A stretch of 34,055 nt of DNA from Candidatus Yanofskybacteria bacterium RIFCSPHIGHO2_01_FULL_44_17 (GCA_001794195.1 MGJI01000013.1:1-34055), one strand, 5' to 3'. Shown: positions 17,841-27,379, numbered from the stretch's first letter. A program made the numbers and translations. The notes: a model not told the origin generated them from the letters alone.

Positions 17841-18308
17841 TTAACTCCTGTTAATCCCCGATTTAATTATAAACAAACCGGACACAAAAAGCACGCTGGA
17901 AGAGACGGCGGAAATAACACAATAAAAACATAAGGAATGCAGAATAAAAATCTGCGCAAAGAGAAGCCAGATAGAGGCCAAAAGACCCAGAACGGTAAAC
18001 CTAGCTATGAATCTGACAAGCCGATAATTCCGTAAGTCAAGATAAGCAAGAGATAGCACCAACACGATTAGATAATAGGCCGTTCCCAATAAAGAAACCG
18101 GAACCCCAAATATAGCCGAGTACTTGCTCGTAACAACTTCTTCGCAGCCATTTAAAATCGCGCACGGAATCGGACCGCCAAAATAATATTTAGCCGTCAA
18201 ATAGGTAGCGTCCAAAAAACCAATAAAGCTGGCCGCGACCAATACAAAAATAAGCTTCTTACTAATTGACGCCGACCTCCTGTTCAATTCTACTTCTGAG
18301 TTCTTCAT
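17841..18308 (-). CDS. Vitamin K epoxide reductase (VKOR) family protein
   Basis: FLDATYLTAKYYFGGPIPCAILNGCEEVVTSKYSAIFGVPVSLLGTAYY and FILHSLCFYCVISA (CxxC). Confidence 0.9.
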   Translation of the reverse strand: MKNSEVELNRRSASISKKLIFVLVAASFIGFLDATYLTAKYYFGGPIPCAILNGCEEVVTSKYSAIFGVPVSLLGTAYYLIVLVLSLAYLDLRNYRLVRFIARFTVLGLLASIWLLFAQIFILHSLCFYCVISAVSSSVLFVSGLFIIKSGINRS

Positions 18309-19011
18309 AGCTTCTGGGATTCTCGAACTTAGCTCCGTTTAAAAAGAATGTCGGAGTAGCATTAACTTGCGAACGTACTCCGCTCTGATAGTCATTTTCG
18401 ACTTTTTCTTTAATATCTTTCAAATCTAAATCTTTATTGAAACGCTCGACATCAAGATTAAGAGATCGGGCATAGGATGCGAATGTATCTTCTGCATCGC
18501 TTCCGCTTTTGCCGGACCAGTTATTCTGATTTTCAAAAAGCATGTCATGCATTTGCCAGAATTTACCCTGTCTGCCGGCGGCCTCGGCAGCGTGAGCGGC
18601 AAGCTCTGCATTCTTATGTATCTGCCTCAACGGAAAATGACGATAAATAAATTTTATTTTGCCGCCAAAATCCTCGTTTAGTTTCTTAAGCAAGGGATAA
18701 TAAGCCGAGCAGGCCGGACACTGGAAATCGCTATATTCAACAAATATCACCTTCGCTTCTTGATTGCCCCTACTCCAATCGGAAGACGAAACTGCGTCCG
18801 TTAGTAAGGCTGTCTGGTTAGACGGCGGAGTACCGCTTAGCTTAACCATGCCTAAAACAGCGCCAACTATTATAAGGAGGGCAAACGTCCAGAAAAGGAC
18901 GCGCCTGGTCAAACGCCTGCGGTGCTGCTTGCTCACCAACTCCGTCTCCGCCTTCTTCAGATCATAACGCTCCTTGCTGGTTAAGTTTTGCAAATTATTT
19001 TCTTCACTCAT
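18262..19011 (-). CDS. DsbA-like thiol-disulfide oxidoreductase, membrane-anchored
   Basis: IFVEYSDFQCPACSAYYPLLKKL, HAAEAAGRQGKFWQMHDMLF, VNATPTFFLNGAKF. Confidence 0.92.
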   Translation of the reverse strand: MSEENNLQNLTSKERYDLKKAETELVSKQHRRRLTRRVLFWTFALLIIVGAVLGMVKLSGTPPSNQTALLTDAVSSSDWSRGNQEAKVIFVEYSDFQCPACSAYYPLLKKLNEDFGGKIKFIYRHFPLRQIHKNAELAAHAAEAAGRQGKFWQMHDMLFENQNNWSGKSGSDAEDTFASYARSLNLDVERFNKDLDLKDIKEKVENDYQSGVRSQVNATPTFFLNGAKFENPRSYEELRSRIEQEVGVN

Positions 19012-19017
19012 GTGTCA

Positions 19018-19413
19018 TTATTCACTCGTTTTGCCGTCAAAATACTCTTCGTCAGCCATCGCCTGCTCTTTGTCGCGGTGCATCACGCCATCACGATGGT
19101 TTGGCGGAGAATACAGCGTGTAGAGTTTCATAGCCTTATCTGGAGATGCGTTAATTATATTGTGCCTGGTACCAGCCGGAACTATAACCACAAAACCGTC
19201 TTTTATCTCATGCTCAATACCGCCTAAAAAGGCCTTGCCGTTTCCAGATTCACAGCGTATAAACTGATCCAGTTGATGAACTTCCTCGCCGATGTCTTCG
19301 CCCGGCTTAAGACTCATAACCACAAGCTGACTGTTTTTAGCCGTATACAAAACCTGACGAAAATACTCGTTTTCAAGCGAGAGTTTTTCTATATTCGTTA
19401 CGTAGCCTTTCAT
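19018..19413 (-). CDS. Cupin-domain protein (start likely MKGYVTNIEK)
   Basis: LKPGEDIGEEVHQLDQFIRCESGNGKAFLGGIEHEIKDGFVVIVPAGTRHNIINAS; the longer ORF to 19473 overlaps the adjacent small ORF. Confidence 0.85.
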   Translation of the reverse strand: MKGYVTNIEKLSLENEYFRQVLYTAKNSQLVVMSLKPGEDIGEEVHQLDQFIRCESGNGKAFLGGIEHEIKDGFVVIVPAGTRHNIINASPDKAMKLYTLYSPPNHRDGVMHRDKEQAMADEEYFDGKTSE

Positions 19414-19415
19414 TT

Positions 19416-19574
19416 TTATTTTTTTAATTGCTTCCAGAGCCAGGCTATTATTAAAATGCCAACCACGGTCCAAACAAGCCAGGTTATACTAACAGCTAAG
19501 GCTCCAACGCCCCAACCATAACCGCCGCCGTACATCATATCGCTGCCACCTCCCCACATCATATTACCAAACAT
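19416..19574 (-). CDS. 52-aa Gly/Met/Trp-rich single-TM protein (not in ORF track)
   Basis: Hand translation: MFGNMMWGGGSDMMYGGGYGWGVGALAVSITWLVWTVVGILIIAWLWKQLKK, stop adjoining the cupin ATG. Confidence 0.7.
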   Translation of the reverse strand: MFGNMMWGGGSDMMYGGGYGWGVGALAVSITWLVWTVVGILIIAWLWKQLKK

Positions 19575-19661
19575 GGTGTATACCTCTTATACTTTCCGGC
19601 CGCCTGGTTATCGCCCCGGCAACCAAAACAATAATAAGAGTGCAACCTACTGTTCATTCTA

Positions 19662-21806
19662 TCATTTTTTCAAATAAGGCTCTATACGTTTTAATAACAC
19701 TGCATTTATCGCAACTATTATTGAAGACGCCGACATCAGAAGCGCCGATATCTCAGGACGAAGCGACCAGCCAAGAGAGTTATAAAATACTCCGGCCGCA
19801 ACGGGGATAGCGAGTATATTATAGATAGCCGCCCAAAAAAGATTTTGTTTCATTTTTATTACGGTAGCTTTGGATAAGCGAATAGCGGCAACAATATCGT
19901 ACGGGTCTGATTTCATGAGAACGATATTGCCAGTCTCTATGGCCACATCGGTACCGGCTCCAATAGCAATGCCTATGTCGGCCTGGGCCAGGGCCGGAGC
20001 ATCATTAATGCCGTCACCGACCATAGCAACAAACTTGCCCTCATCTTGTAGTTTTTTAACATACTTTGCCTTATCTCCTGGCAATACCTCGGCAAATATC
20101 CTATCCATGCCAAGTTCTTTTCCAACCGCTTCGGCAACACCTTTGTGGTCGCCTGTAATCATAGCGACTTCAATGCCAAGCTGTTTTAAGGCGGCTATCG
20201 CCTTCTTTGCTGTCGGCTTTACGCTGTCAGCCGCCGCAATAATACCGGCAAACCTGCCCTCCACAGCCGTTAAACTTAAAGTCTTACCTTCAGCCGCCAA
20301 ACGATCCAGAATTTCTCTGGCGTTTTCTAATCCTACATTATTATCAGCCAGAAGCTTTTCTTTTCCGGCAAGAACTATTTTCCCATTAATCACCGCTTTA
20401 AGACCGTGCCCGGCGATTGATTCAAATTTACTGATTGATTCGAGAGGTATTGCGCCTTGCCGCTTCGCTTCCTCCATAATCGCCTTGGCTAGAGGATGAT
20501 TGGAACCAGCCTCAACGCTTGCTTCGTAATTCAATATTTCTTGTTTCGTAAATCCATTGAAAGCGATTACGTCAGTTACTTTTGGTTTGCCCTCGGTGAG
20601 TGTGCCGGTTTTGTCCAACACAATTGCATTAAGCTTGGAGGTGTTTTCAAGCGTAGCTGCGTCTTTTATGAGAATATTGTGCTTTACACCAAGGCCCGTT
20701 CCGACAGCAACGGCCGTAGGCGTGGCAAGTCCTAGGGCATCAGGGCAAGCGATCACTACGGTAGAAACGGCGAATGTTAACGCAGTAAGAAGTCCCGTGC
20801 CAGCTCCAAAATACCATCCAAAAAATGCAGCGAGACCGGAACCAATGGCAAGCACCACCAACCAGGCCGCTGCCTTATCGGCAATACGTTGGCCTGGGGC
20901 CTTGGAATTCTGAGCCGTCTCCACCATTTTAATTATTTGAGCAAGAACAGTTTCTGAACCGACTTGTGTTGCTTTGAATTTAAACACGCCGGTCAGATTG
21001 ATCGAGCCGCCAACCACTTTAGCGCCCACTGTTTTGGCAACGGGGATAGATTCCCCCGTCACAAGCGATTCATCAACAGAGCTTTCTCCCTCAATAATTT
21101 CGCCATCTACCGGCACTTTATCGCCAGGACGCAAAACGACAATGTCATCGTGACCGATTTCTGAACTCGGAATACTCACCTCTTTTCCGTTACGGATAAC
21201 ATTGGCTTTTGGCGGAACAAGATCAAAGAGCGCCCGCAACGCATCCGACGTGCCTCGGCGTGACTTCATCTCCATCCAATGGCCGAAAAGCACAAACGTG
21301 ACCAGTAGAGCTGCGGCCTCATAGAACGTCTCGCTTTCCGGCCGAATAAATGTAAGTAATACACTGAAAAGATAGGCCGCTAAAACGCCGGTGGCAATAA
21401 GCACGGCCATATTTAATTTTTTTGCTTTTAACGAATAGAATGCGCCTGTGATAAAAATTGAGCCGGTCCAGAAAACTATCGGCGTCGTTAAAATTAACAA
21501 AAGCCAGTTAACCGGTATGGGCATCGGCAGGTTCAAACCAAAAAAATTAATACCGACAGGAGAGTATAAGAAAATCGGAATAGATAATAAGAATGACACC
21601 CAAAACCGGCGGCGCATATCCGCTTCCATCTGTTTGGCCATGGCAGGATTTGTCATTTCTGCCTGATGATCGTGTTTGGTGTGTTCGTTCCCTCGCTCTT
21701 CGGGAATAAGATCCATGCCACATCCAGGACACTTGCCAGGCATGCTTTTCCGCACCTCTGGATGCATCGGACAAACATAGATTTTATTGTTGTGAACCAT
21801 TTGCAT
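19662..21806 (-). CDS. Heavy-metal (probably copper) translocating P1B-type ATPase with N-terminal heavy-metal-binding domain
   Basis: YVCPMHPEVRKSMPGKCPGCGMDLIP; TGESIPV; ACPDALGLATP; DKTGTLTEG; MVGDGINDAPALAQADIGIAIGAGTDVA. Confidence 0.95.
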   Translation of the reverse strand: MQMVHNNKIYVCPMHPEVRKSMPGKCPGCGMDLIPEERGNEHTKHDHQAEMTNPAMAKQMEADMRRRFWVSFLLSIPIFLYSPVGINFFGLNLPMPIPVNWLLLILTTPIVFWTGSIFITGAFYSLKAKKLNMAVLIATGVLAAYLFSVLLTFIRPESETFYEAAALLVTFVLFGHWMEMKSRRGTSDALRALFDLVPPKANVIRNGKEVSIPSSEIGHDDIVVLRPGDKVPVDGEIIEGESSVDESLVTGESIPVAKTVGAKVVGGSINLTGVFKFKATQVGSETVLAQIIKMVETAQNSKAPGQRIADKAAAWLVVLAIGSGLAAFFGWYFGAGTGLLTALTFAVSTVVIACPDALGLATPTAVAVGTGLGVKHNILIKDAATLENTSKLNAIVLDKTGTLTEGKPKVTDVIAFNGFTKQEILNYEASVEAGSNHPLAKAIMEEAKRQGAIPLESISKFESIAGHGLKAVINGKIVLAGKEKLLADNNVGLENAREILDRLAAEGKTLSLTAVEGRFAGIIAAADSVKPTAKKAIAALKQLGIEVAMITGDHKGVAEAVGKELGMDRIFAEVLPGDKAKYVKKLQDEGKFVAMVGDGINDAPALAQADIGIAIGAGTDVAIETGNIVLMKSDPYDIVAAIRLSKATVIKMKQNLFWAAIYNILAIPVAAGVFYNSLGWSLRPEISALLMSASSIIVAINAVLLKRIEPYLKK

Positions 21807-21825
21807 CTAAGTTTTACGGCCTGGC

Positions 21826-23634
21826 CTAATTTGAGTTCCTTTTTGATCTGACGCGATCAACCTCGGTTAAGTACTGTTTCCGTAATCGTACGCTCTGAGG
21901 AGTAATTTCCAGGTATTCATCCTCTGCCATTATTTCAAGCCCACGCTCAATCGTCAACGGAATCGGTGGCGTCAGGTCAATTGCTTCATCTGAGCCGGAG
22001 GCGCGTACGTTGGTAAGCTGCTTACCCTTGGTTGGGTTAACATACATCTCTTCGCCCTTAGAAGTATTACCGATAACCATGCCCTCGTAGACTTCGGTTG
22101 CCGGACCTATATAAAGGGCTCCCCTTTCCTGCAATCCCCACAGAGAAAATCCTAATGCCTTGCCATTTGCCATTGAAATCATCGAACCGGTGGCTCGCTT
22201 GCGTATCTCACCAGCATACGGCTTAAAACCGATAAAGCGCGAGGACATAATACCTTCGCCCTTCGTGTCTATAACAAACTGATTGCGGTAACCCAAAAGT
22301 CCGCGAGTCGGCCCCTCAAACGAAAGCCTAAGTAAGTCGTGCTTATTAAATAAATTAGTCATGATAAACGCACGCGTTCCCAGACGCTCTATAATCGTGC
22401 CCTGATATTCCGCCGGAGTATCTATAATTACTTCTTCAAACGGCTCTAGTTTTACACCATTTTCTTCGTGAATAATAACTTGCGGCTGTGATACCTGGAC
22501 TTCGTAGCCGGCTCGACGCATATTTTCTAGCAATATGGCGATGTGTAATTCGCCACGGCCTCGTACGGCAAAGCTCTCAGTCGAATTAAAATCAATCTGC
22601 AGTCCAACGTTTACTTCAAGCTCGCGCTCTAGATATTCGCGCAGTTGGCGAGAAGTAACAAACTTGCCTTCGCGCCCGCCGAACGGAGAATTATTAATCA
22701 AAAAAGACAGCGCAATGGTCGGTTCATCAATCTCAATCGCGGGTAACGGAACGGCGTCGGCATTATCGGTAATAGTTTCCCCGATGTAAATATCAGGCAA
22801 ACCGGCAACCAGAACAATGTCTCCAGCTCCAGCCTCACTCACGTCAACCTTCTCAAGACCCTTAAATGTAGATACCTTATTTATTTTACCGGAACGTATC
22901 TCAACCTGACCGGTTTTGTTATTTATTTTTTTTATGAATACGCTTTGATTTGTCTTCACCTTGCCTTCATAAATTCGTCCAACAGCAAGACGGCCTAGAA
23001 AATTATCATAACCGAGATTGAACGGCTGAAGCATGAGCGGCTTAGACTCAAGCTCCGCGGAAGAAGTATGCGGCACCCTTGAGAGAATCGTATCCAAAAG
23101 CGGAGTGAGGTCCGCGGATTCATCTTCTAGTTTAAGCTTGGCTACCCCAACACGACCGACAGCAAAAACCACTGGAAAATCTGCCTGCTCATCGCTCGCG
23201 CCCAATTCTAAAAAAAGCTCGAGTACCTGCTCTTCACAACGGATAGGGTCTGCCGCTGGCTTATCTATTTTATTTATGACAACAATCGGCTTGAGCCCGA
23301 GCTCAAGAGATTTCTTGAGAACAAATCTGGTTTGCGGCATCGGCCCCTCCTGGGCATCTACTACCAGCAAAACGGAATCAATAGAGCGCAAAACGCGCTC
23401 AACTTCAGACCCAAAATCTGCATGGCCGGGAGTATCAACAATGTTTATCTTTGTTCCTCTGTACGAGATAGATGCGTTTTTAGCGTATATCGTAATACCA
23501 CGCTCTTGCTCAAGCGCATTGGAATCCATTGATGTACCCTCAGTAAATGCACCGGTCTGGCGCATAAGCGCATCAGTTAAAGTTGTTTTACCATGATCAA
23601 CATGAGCGATAATGGCGATATTTCGTATCTCCAT
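21826..23634 (-). CDS. typA: GTP-binding protein TypA/BipA (start likely MEIRNIAIIAHVDHGK)
   Basis: RNIAIIAHVDHGKTTLTDALMRQTG; LEQERGITIYAKNASI; DTPGHADFGSEVERVL; RGLLGYRNQFVIDTKGEGIM. Confidence 0.96.
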   Translation of the reverse strand: MEIRNIAIIAHVDHGKTTLTDALMRQTGAFTEGTSMDSNALEQERGITIYAKNASISYRGTKINIVDTPGHADFGSEVERVLRSIDSVLLVVDAQEGPMPQTRFVLKKSLELGLKPIVVINKIDKPAADPIRCEEQVLELFLELGASDEQADFPVVFAVGRVGVAKLKLEDESADLTPLLDTILSRVPHTSSAELESKPLMLQPFNLGYDNFLGRLAVGRIYEGKVKTNQSVFIKKINNKTGQVEIRSGKINKVSTFKGLEKVDVSEAGAGDIVLVAGLPDIYIGETITDNADAVPLPAIEIDEPTIALSFLINNSPFGGREGKFVTSRQLREYLERELEVNVGLQIDFNSTESFAVRGRGELHIAILLENMRRAGYEVQVSQPQVIIHEENGVKLEPFEEVIIDTPAEYQGTIIERLGTRAFIMTNLFNKHDLLRLSFEGPTRGLLGYRNQFVIDTKGEGIMSSRFIGFKPYAGEIRKRATGSMISMANGKALGFSLWGLQERGALYIGPATEVYEGMVIGNTSKGEEMYVNPTKGKQLTNVRASGSDEAIDLTPPIPLTIERGLEIMAEDEYLEITPQSVRLRKQYLTEVDRVRSKRNSN

Positions 23635-23813
23635 AGATATAGATAAAAAATAGCCCCCAGGGGCACCTTCTTTACTTAATATTACTCTAAAAAACCACAA
23701 CGGTCAAATGCACAGTCTCTAAAACATAACCTTACTAAGCATTGATAATGATTATAAGAAATTTATTAAAGTTTTTAATATTTTATACCTGATGAGCTAT
23801 AGTATGCATACTT

Positions 23814-24527
23814 CTAATTTTTTACAACAATGTCCTGTATCCTCTTAGCCCAGCCGGCTATTTGTCTAGCCAACATCGAGCTTGCCCTCACCCTTATCCT
23901 AAGCTGTCCGAAGCTGCTCTTCTTTGAGGCTCTTCTTTTAACCCCGCGTCTTTTTGTATAGATCTTCTGGAAATACAACCGAGAGAAATTCTCCTTAGAA
24001 AAGCCTGTTATTTCAGACCAGTGGTTAACAATACTTTTAGTTTTTGCGTTCTTATCCTTACTCACAAAAATATCAAACCCAATTTCATCATTTTTTATTT
24101 TCCCAATATCTTTAAGCCATTTTAAAAATAGCTTTATAAGATACGGGTTTGAGTTAGTAAAACGCACTCCTTTTCTTAAGTTGTTTTTATTATCATATAC
24201 TAGTCTCTCTTTCCAATATAACATAATGCCGAGAAGCCAAAGTTCTCGATTAGAAATTTTAACAATGTCCTCGGCAGAAGATTTTTTTATTTCCTCTATC
24301 GCTTGCTCAGTTTTTAGATTTTTTTTAATTGCGCCGGCCATGGCTGCATCCAACCGCTTCTTTTTCAATCTCTCTTTTTGCTCATCCGTTAATTTTATTT
24401 TTTTTAGCCATGAAGAAAGAGTCGACTTGGGTACAAAAATAGTCTTTTTTATCTCCGAATATGAAAGCCCCTTCCTGCGAAGATCAATTACAATCTGTTT
24501 TGCGTATTTTTCTACTTTCTGCACCAT
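23814..24527 (-). CDS. HTH protein with LAGLIDADG-like fold (degenerate homing-endonuclease-like)
   Basis: N-terminal LSYSEIKKTIFVPKSTLSSWLKKI; WLLGIMLYWKERL...VRFTNSNPYLIKLFLKWL...SSMLARQIAGWAKRI pattern. Confidence 0.55.
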   Translation of the reverse strand: MVQKVEKYAKQIVIDLRRKGLSYSEIKKTIFVPKSTLSSWLKKIKLTDEQKERLKKKRLDAAMAGAIKKNLKTEQAIEEIKKSSAEDIVKISNRELWLLGIMLYWKERLVYDNKNNLRKGVRFTNSNPYLIKLFLKWLKDIGKIKNDEIGFDIFVSKDKNAKTKSIVNHWSEITGFSKENFSRLYFQKIYTKRRGVKRRASKKSSFGQLRIRVRASSMLARQIAGWAKRIQDIVVKN

Positions 24528-24713
24528 GCTACTTATTTATTACTAATATAGTAGCACAGTACAATATATGCCCGCAATAGCCTTTACGCACAAGAGGTTT
24601 AAAGCCTTACTACTTGTTACCTCTAAAATTACCAGATAAACAAGCCTTGATATATTTATTTACTTGCGTTAAGGTTTAGGAAGTTCACTCATAATTTAAA
24701 GACTAGGCGCTCA

Positions 24714-25337
24714 ATGACAGAAGAGAGGGTTCGTCAAATATTTTTAGGTTGCTGGGGGAAAATACCTGATGGTGATGTGCTGCCTGTCGCCCAGCAAGCG
24801 ATTTGCATAGAAGTTTTACTTGAAATTAGCGGGGCCGTACCAATTAAACTTACTACAGCCGATGCAGAACTATTTTTAAAAATGACCGCTGCGATTACTA
24901 AACTATCTTATTTTCATACATTATCGGAGGGCGCGCTTAATTCTGTGCCACCTACACACTGGCACCATCTAGGATATATACTAGAGGCGTATAAAGATGC
25001 GACGAACTATTGCTACACCAACTACTCTCGTATATCACATCTTAAAGTTATGCGCGGTAAAACAAGGGCCGACATTAGGATGCTGGCTCAAATGGCGAAA
25101 CAAAGAGATGCACTTATAAAAGAAGAGCTGCGGGGCGCGAAACAGGTTTCGTTTGCACCGGGTGAGTTCATGGCCCTTCACGAACTTTTTTGCTTTATTA
25201 TCCTTACTATTTTAGGCGAGCAAACCTTTTCTAAATACAGCAATGAAATGGCTCAGGCATTAACTTATTTGAGGGGTCACCAACTGCATTTTATTACTAG
25301 CAAAGCGCCCGGAAACAAGACTTCAAAACCATCATAA
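24714..25337 (+). CDS. Hypothetical protein
   Basis: 207-aa ORF in an otherwise gene-free gap, followed by a terminator hairpin at 25334-25360. Confidence 0.55.
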   Translation: MTEERVRQIFLGCWGKIPDGDVLPVAQQAICIEVLLEISGAVPIKLTTADAELFLKMTAAITKLSYFHTLSEGALNSVPPTHWHHLGYILEAYKDATNYCYTNYSRISHLKVMRGKTRADIRMLAQMAKQRDALIKEELRGAKQVSFAPGEFMALHELFCFIILTILGEQTFSKYSNEMAQALTYLRGHQLHFITSKAPGNKTSKPS

Positions 25338-25360
25338 AACGGCTTTTTACGCCGTTTTAT
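25334..25360 (+). terminator. Rho-independent-like terminator
   Basis: ataaaacggc-tttttac-gccgttttat, then cattttttg. Confidence 0.65.
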
Positions 25361-25551
25361 CATTTTTTGAGATATTTTTTGCCATAGTAACCGAGTTCTT
25401 TACTGGCTTGGATTGGGTAAGCTGCGCTAGACATTGTTCTTACATTCGCTCGCCGACTGCGAGCCGTGATAGACGTTACTTGTGGTGAGTTTATCGAACC
25501 AGAACTTGGATTATTAAGAAAAAGCAAACATTTTATCTTCCCAACTTGAGT

Positions 25552-26265
25552 TCAGTCATCTAATCTTGCTCGCTCTTCGGACAAGACTGTATATTTATTG
25601 TCTTTAAAAAAATGCCTTGCTTCTTCAGAATCAAAACCTAAATAGAAGGGCAGGGCTACGCCATGTTCAATTGGAACCTCGCTGAATTGAGTTCTAAAAT
25701 CTTCATCATCTTTGAATCTTATTACTAATACAGACGGACGACCTTGCCTTTGTTCCACTGAAAGCCATTGCATATAAGTCGGATCAACTAGGGTGCGGTC
25801 TGCTGGTCTATCGATAAGAAGATAGACGTGTCCAAAATTATCGTTATATTCACCACTCGGGTCTTTAATTTCATAAGTTCTACTTACTCTCCTGCTATCA
25901 ATACCCCTTGATTTGAGATAAGCAATAAATTTATTTGTAATTTCACCGCATAACATATGCCCCTTTTGTGGGTCATATCCGCCCTCTCGGTCATAAGCAC
26001 TTATATTGCCATAAATATATTCTGCTAATTTATTAAGTTTTTGTTTCAAATCTTCAACATCATCAAGATTAAACTCCAAATCAGGTTCTTGCTCTTTTAT
26101 CCTTTGCTCTCTCTTAGCGTCTCTCTTATCCCACTTGGGTTTGTTGTGTTCGTAAAATGCCTCAATATATTCTGCTGACTGTTTTGCTTCTTCTAAAACC
26201 GCCCTCCTCATATCCTTTGGGGTATCTTTAAGTTCTGCGGCTAATTTGTCTCTGTAGTTTTCCAT
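25552..26265 (-). CDS. Hypothetical protein with possible transglutaminase/papain-like Cys-His-Asp core
   Basis: HMLCGEITNKFIAYLKSRGI ... NFGHVYLLID ... TLVDPTYMQW in correct order. Confidence 0.55.
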   Translation of the reverse strand: MENYRDKLAAELKDTPKDMRRAVLEEAKQSAEYIEAFYEHNKPKWDKRDAKREQRIKEQEPDLEFNLDDVEDLKQKLNKLAEYIYGNISAYDREGGYDPQKGHMLCGEITNKFIAYLKSRGIDSRRVSRTYEIKDPSGEYNDNFGHVYLLIDRPADRTLVDPTYMQWLSVEQRQGRPSVLVIRFKDDEDFRTQFSEVPIEHGVALPFYLGFDSEEARHFFKDNKYTVLSEERARLDD

Positions 26266-26285
26266 ATCAATTAGGTTCTAACTTA

Positions 26286-26534
26286 CTAACCCACTACGTT
26301 TTTAGTTAAATTTAACTTTTTCTCTCTACGCCAACTTTTTATTTCGACTTCCCTCTTTTGGGCTTGGCTTCTTGTGTCAAATTGTTCGGTATATAAAACT
26401 CTTTCTACTTTCTTTGATCTGGTATAGGCACCTCCCTTACCAGAACTATGCTCCCTAAATCTGCGTTCGATATCAGTCGTTATGCCTGTATAAAGAGTTT
26501 TGTCCCTACACTCTATTAAATAAACGTAATACAT
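26286..26534 (-). CDS. GIY-YIG nuclease-domain protein
   Basis: MYYVYLIECRDKTLYTGITTDIERRFREHSSGKGGAYTR. Confidence 0.93.
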   Translation of the reverse strand: MYYVYLIECRDKTLYTGITTDIERRFREHSSGKGGAYTRSKKVERVLYTEQFDTRSQAQKREVEIKSWRREKKLNLTKNVVG

Positions 26535-26594
26535 AAAGACTCTAGGAGCACTTCAGGCTGCTGCCTTCAGTACTTCCTCACCTTAGTTCGTCAG

Positions 26595-26665
26595 CTGCGG
26601 GACTTGGACTTGAACCAAGATACCGTGCTTCAGAGGCACGTGTCCTACCATTAGACGATCCCGCA
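26595..26665 (-). tRNA. tRNA-Gln (CUG)
   Basis: TGCGGGATCGTCTAATGGTAGGACACGTGCCTCTGAAGCACGGTATCTTGGTTCAAGTCCAAGTCCCGCAG; U1-A72 and G73 as in tRNA-Gln; anticodon loop CTCTGAA. CCA not encoded. Confidence 0.9.
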
Positions 26666-26840
26666 AAATAAATAAAATTATTTGTTTATTTTACAATAAA
26701 AAAGCCTGCTTTACAATACGAGCTAGGCCAAATTTAATGGCTACCGAACCGATAATCCAGAAGGATTACTCATCCTACCCGTTCCCATGAAAGGTGAAAA
26801 ATAACTAATAAAATTAAGAATAATCTAGCGTTTTTGTTTC

Positions 26841-26868
26841 AAAAAAAACCGGCAATGAATAGGGCCGG
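26841..26868 (-). terminator. Terminator downstream of HU-like gene
   Basis: Minus strand CCGGC-cctattcatt-GCCGG followed by TTTTTTTT. Confidence 0.6.
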
Positions 26869-26896
26869 CAGTAGCGAGGAGATGAAAACATTTTAA

Positions 26897-27379
26897 TTAT
26901 TCGGGATCAGTCAGTCTTGAGTCCGGGTCTCGAAAGTTTAGTTCATAACGTGATCCTTCAATTCTTCGGAAGCTACCAAAAAACCCTAACTGAAACTGGC
27001 GGCCGACATATTTTTCCGCATATCTGTCCAGGGTGGATTCCAGAGCCATCAACAGCGGTTTGCTCCGCTTGCGACTTACACCGGCGCAGTCGTGAATCAC
27101 TTGAAGAATGTGCTCCCGAGGCACCAAGTCTGACGCAAAGCCTCCTAGCGTTTGCACTTCAAGATGGTCTGTTCCCTGTTTCGCTGCTTGGAGCAGGTAT
27201 AGGCTGGAAATGCCTCCCAACGCAAAGACGAATTGATCCACTTCGAATTCGCAACACGGAAGCTGGGGCAACGTTGCCGCAACTTTGGCAAAGTCTTCTA
27301 GCCCAATTATGGATGCTCCAGCCTTAGCCCCCCTTGGTACCATGGTTTTACTTTTAATCATACCGCCTCCGCGAAACAT
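26897..27379 (-). CDS. Hypothetical protein with divergent HU/IHF-like C-terminal domain
   Basis: EHILQVIHDCAGVSRKRSKPLLMALESTLDRYAEKYVGRQFQLGFFGSFRRIEGSRYELNFRDPDS follows HU layout (helices then GFGSF-like turn). Confidence 0.5.
   Translation of the reverse strand: MFRGGGMIKSKTMVPRGAKAGASIIGLEDFAKVAATLPQLPCCEFEVDQFVFALGGISSLYLLQAAKQGTDHLEVQTLGGFASDLVPREHILQVIHDCAGVSRKRSKPLLMALESTLDRYAEKYVGRQFQLGFFGSFRRIEGSRYELNFRDPDSRLTDPE

Noticed and set aside
21448-23596. Plus-strand ORFs opposite the P-type ATPase and typA
   Set aside because: Shadow ORFs antisense to strongly conserved genes.
26700-26830. Possible small RNA or mini-ORF (MGTGRMSNPSGLSVR) between tRNA-Gln and the HU-like gene terminator
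   Set aside because: Only weak short stems and no SD; insufficient evidence without conservation data.
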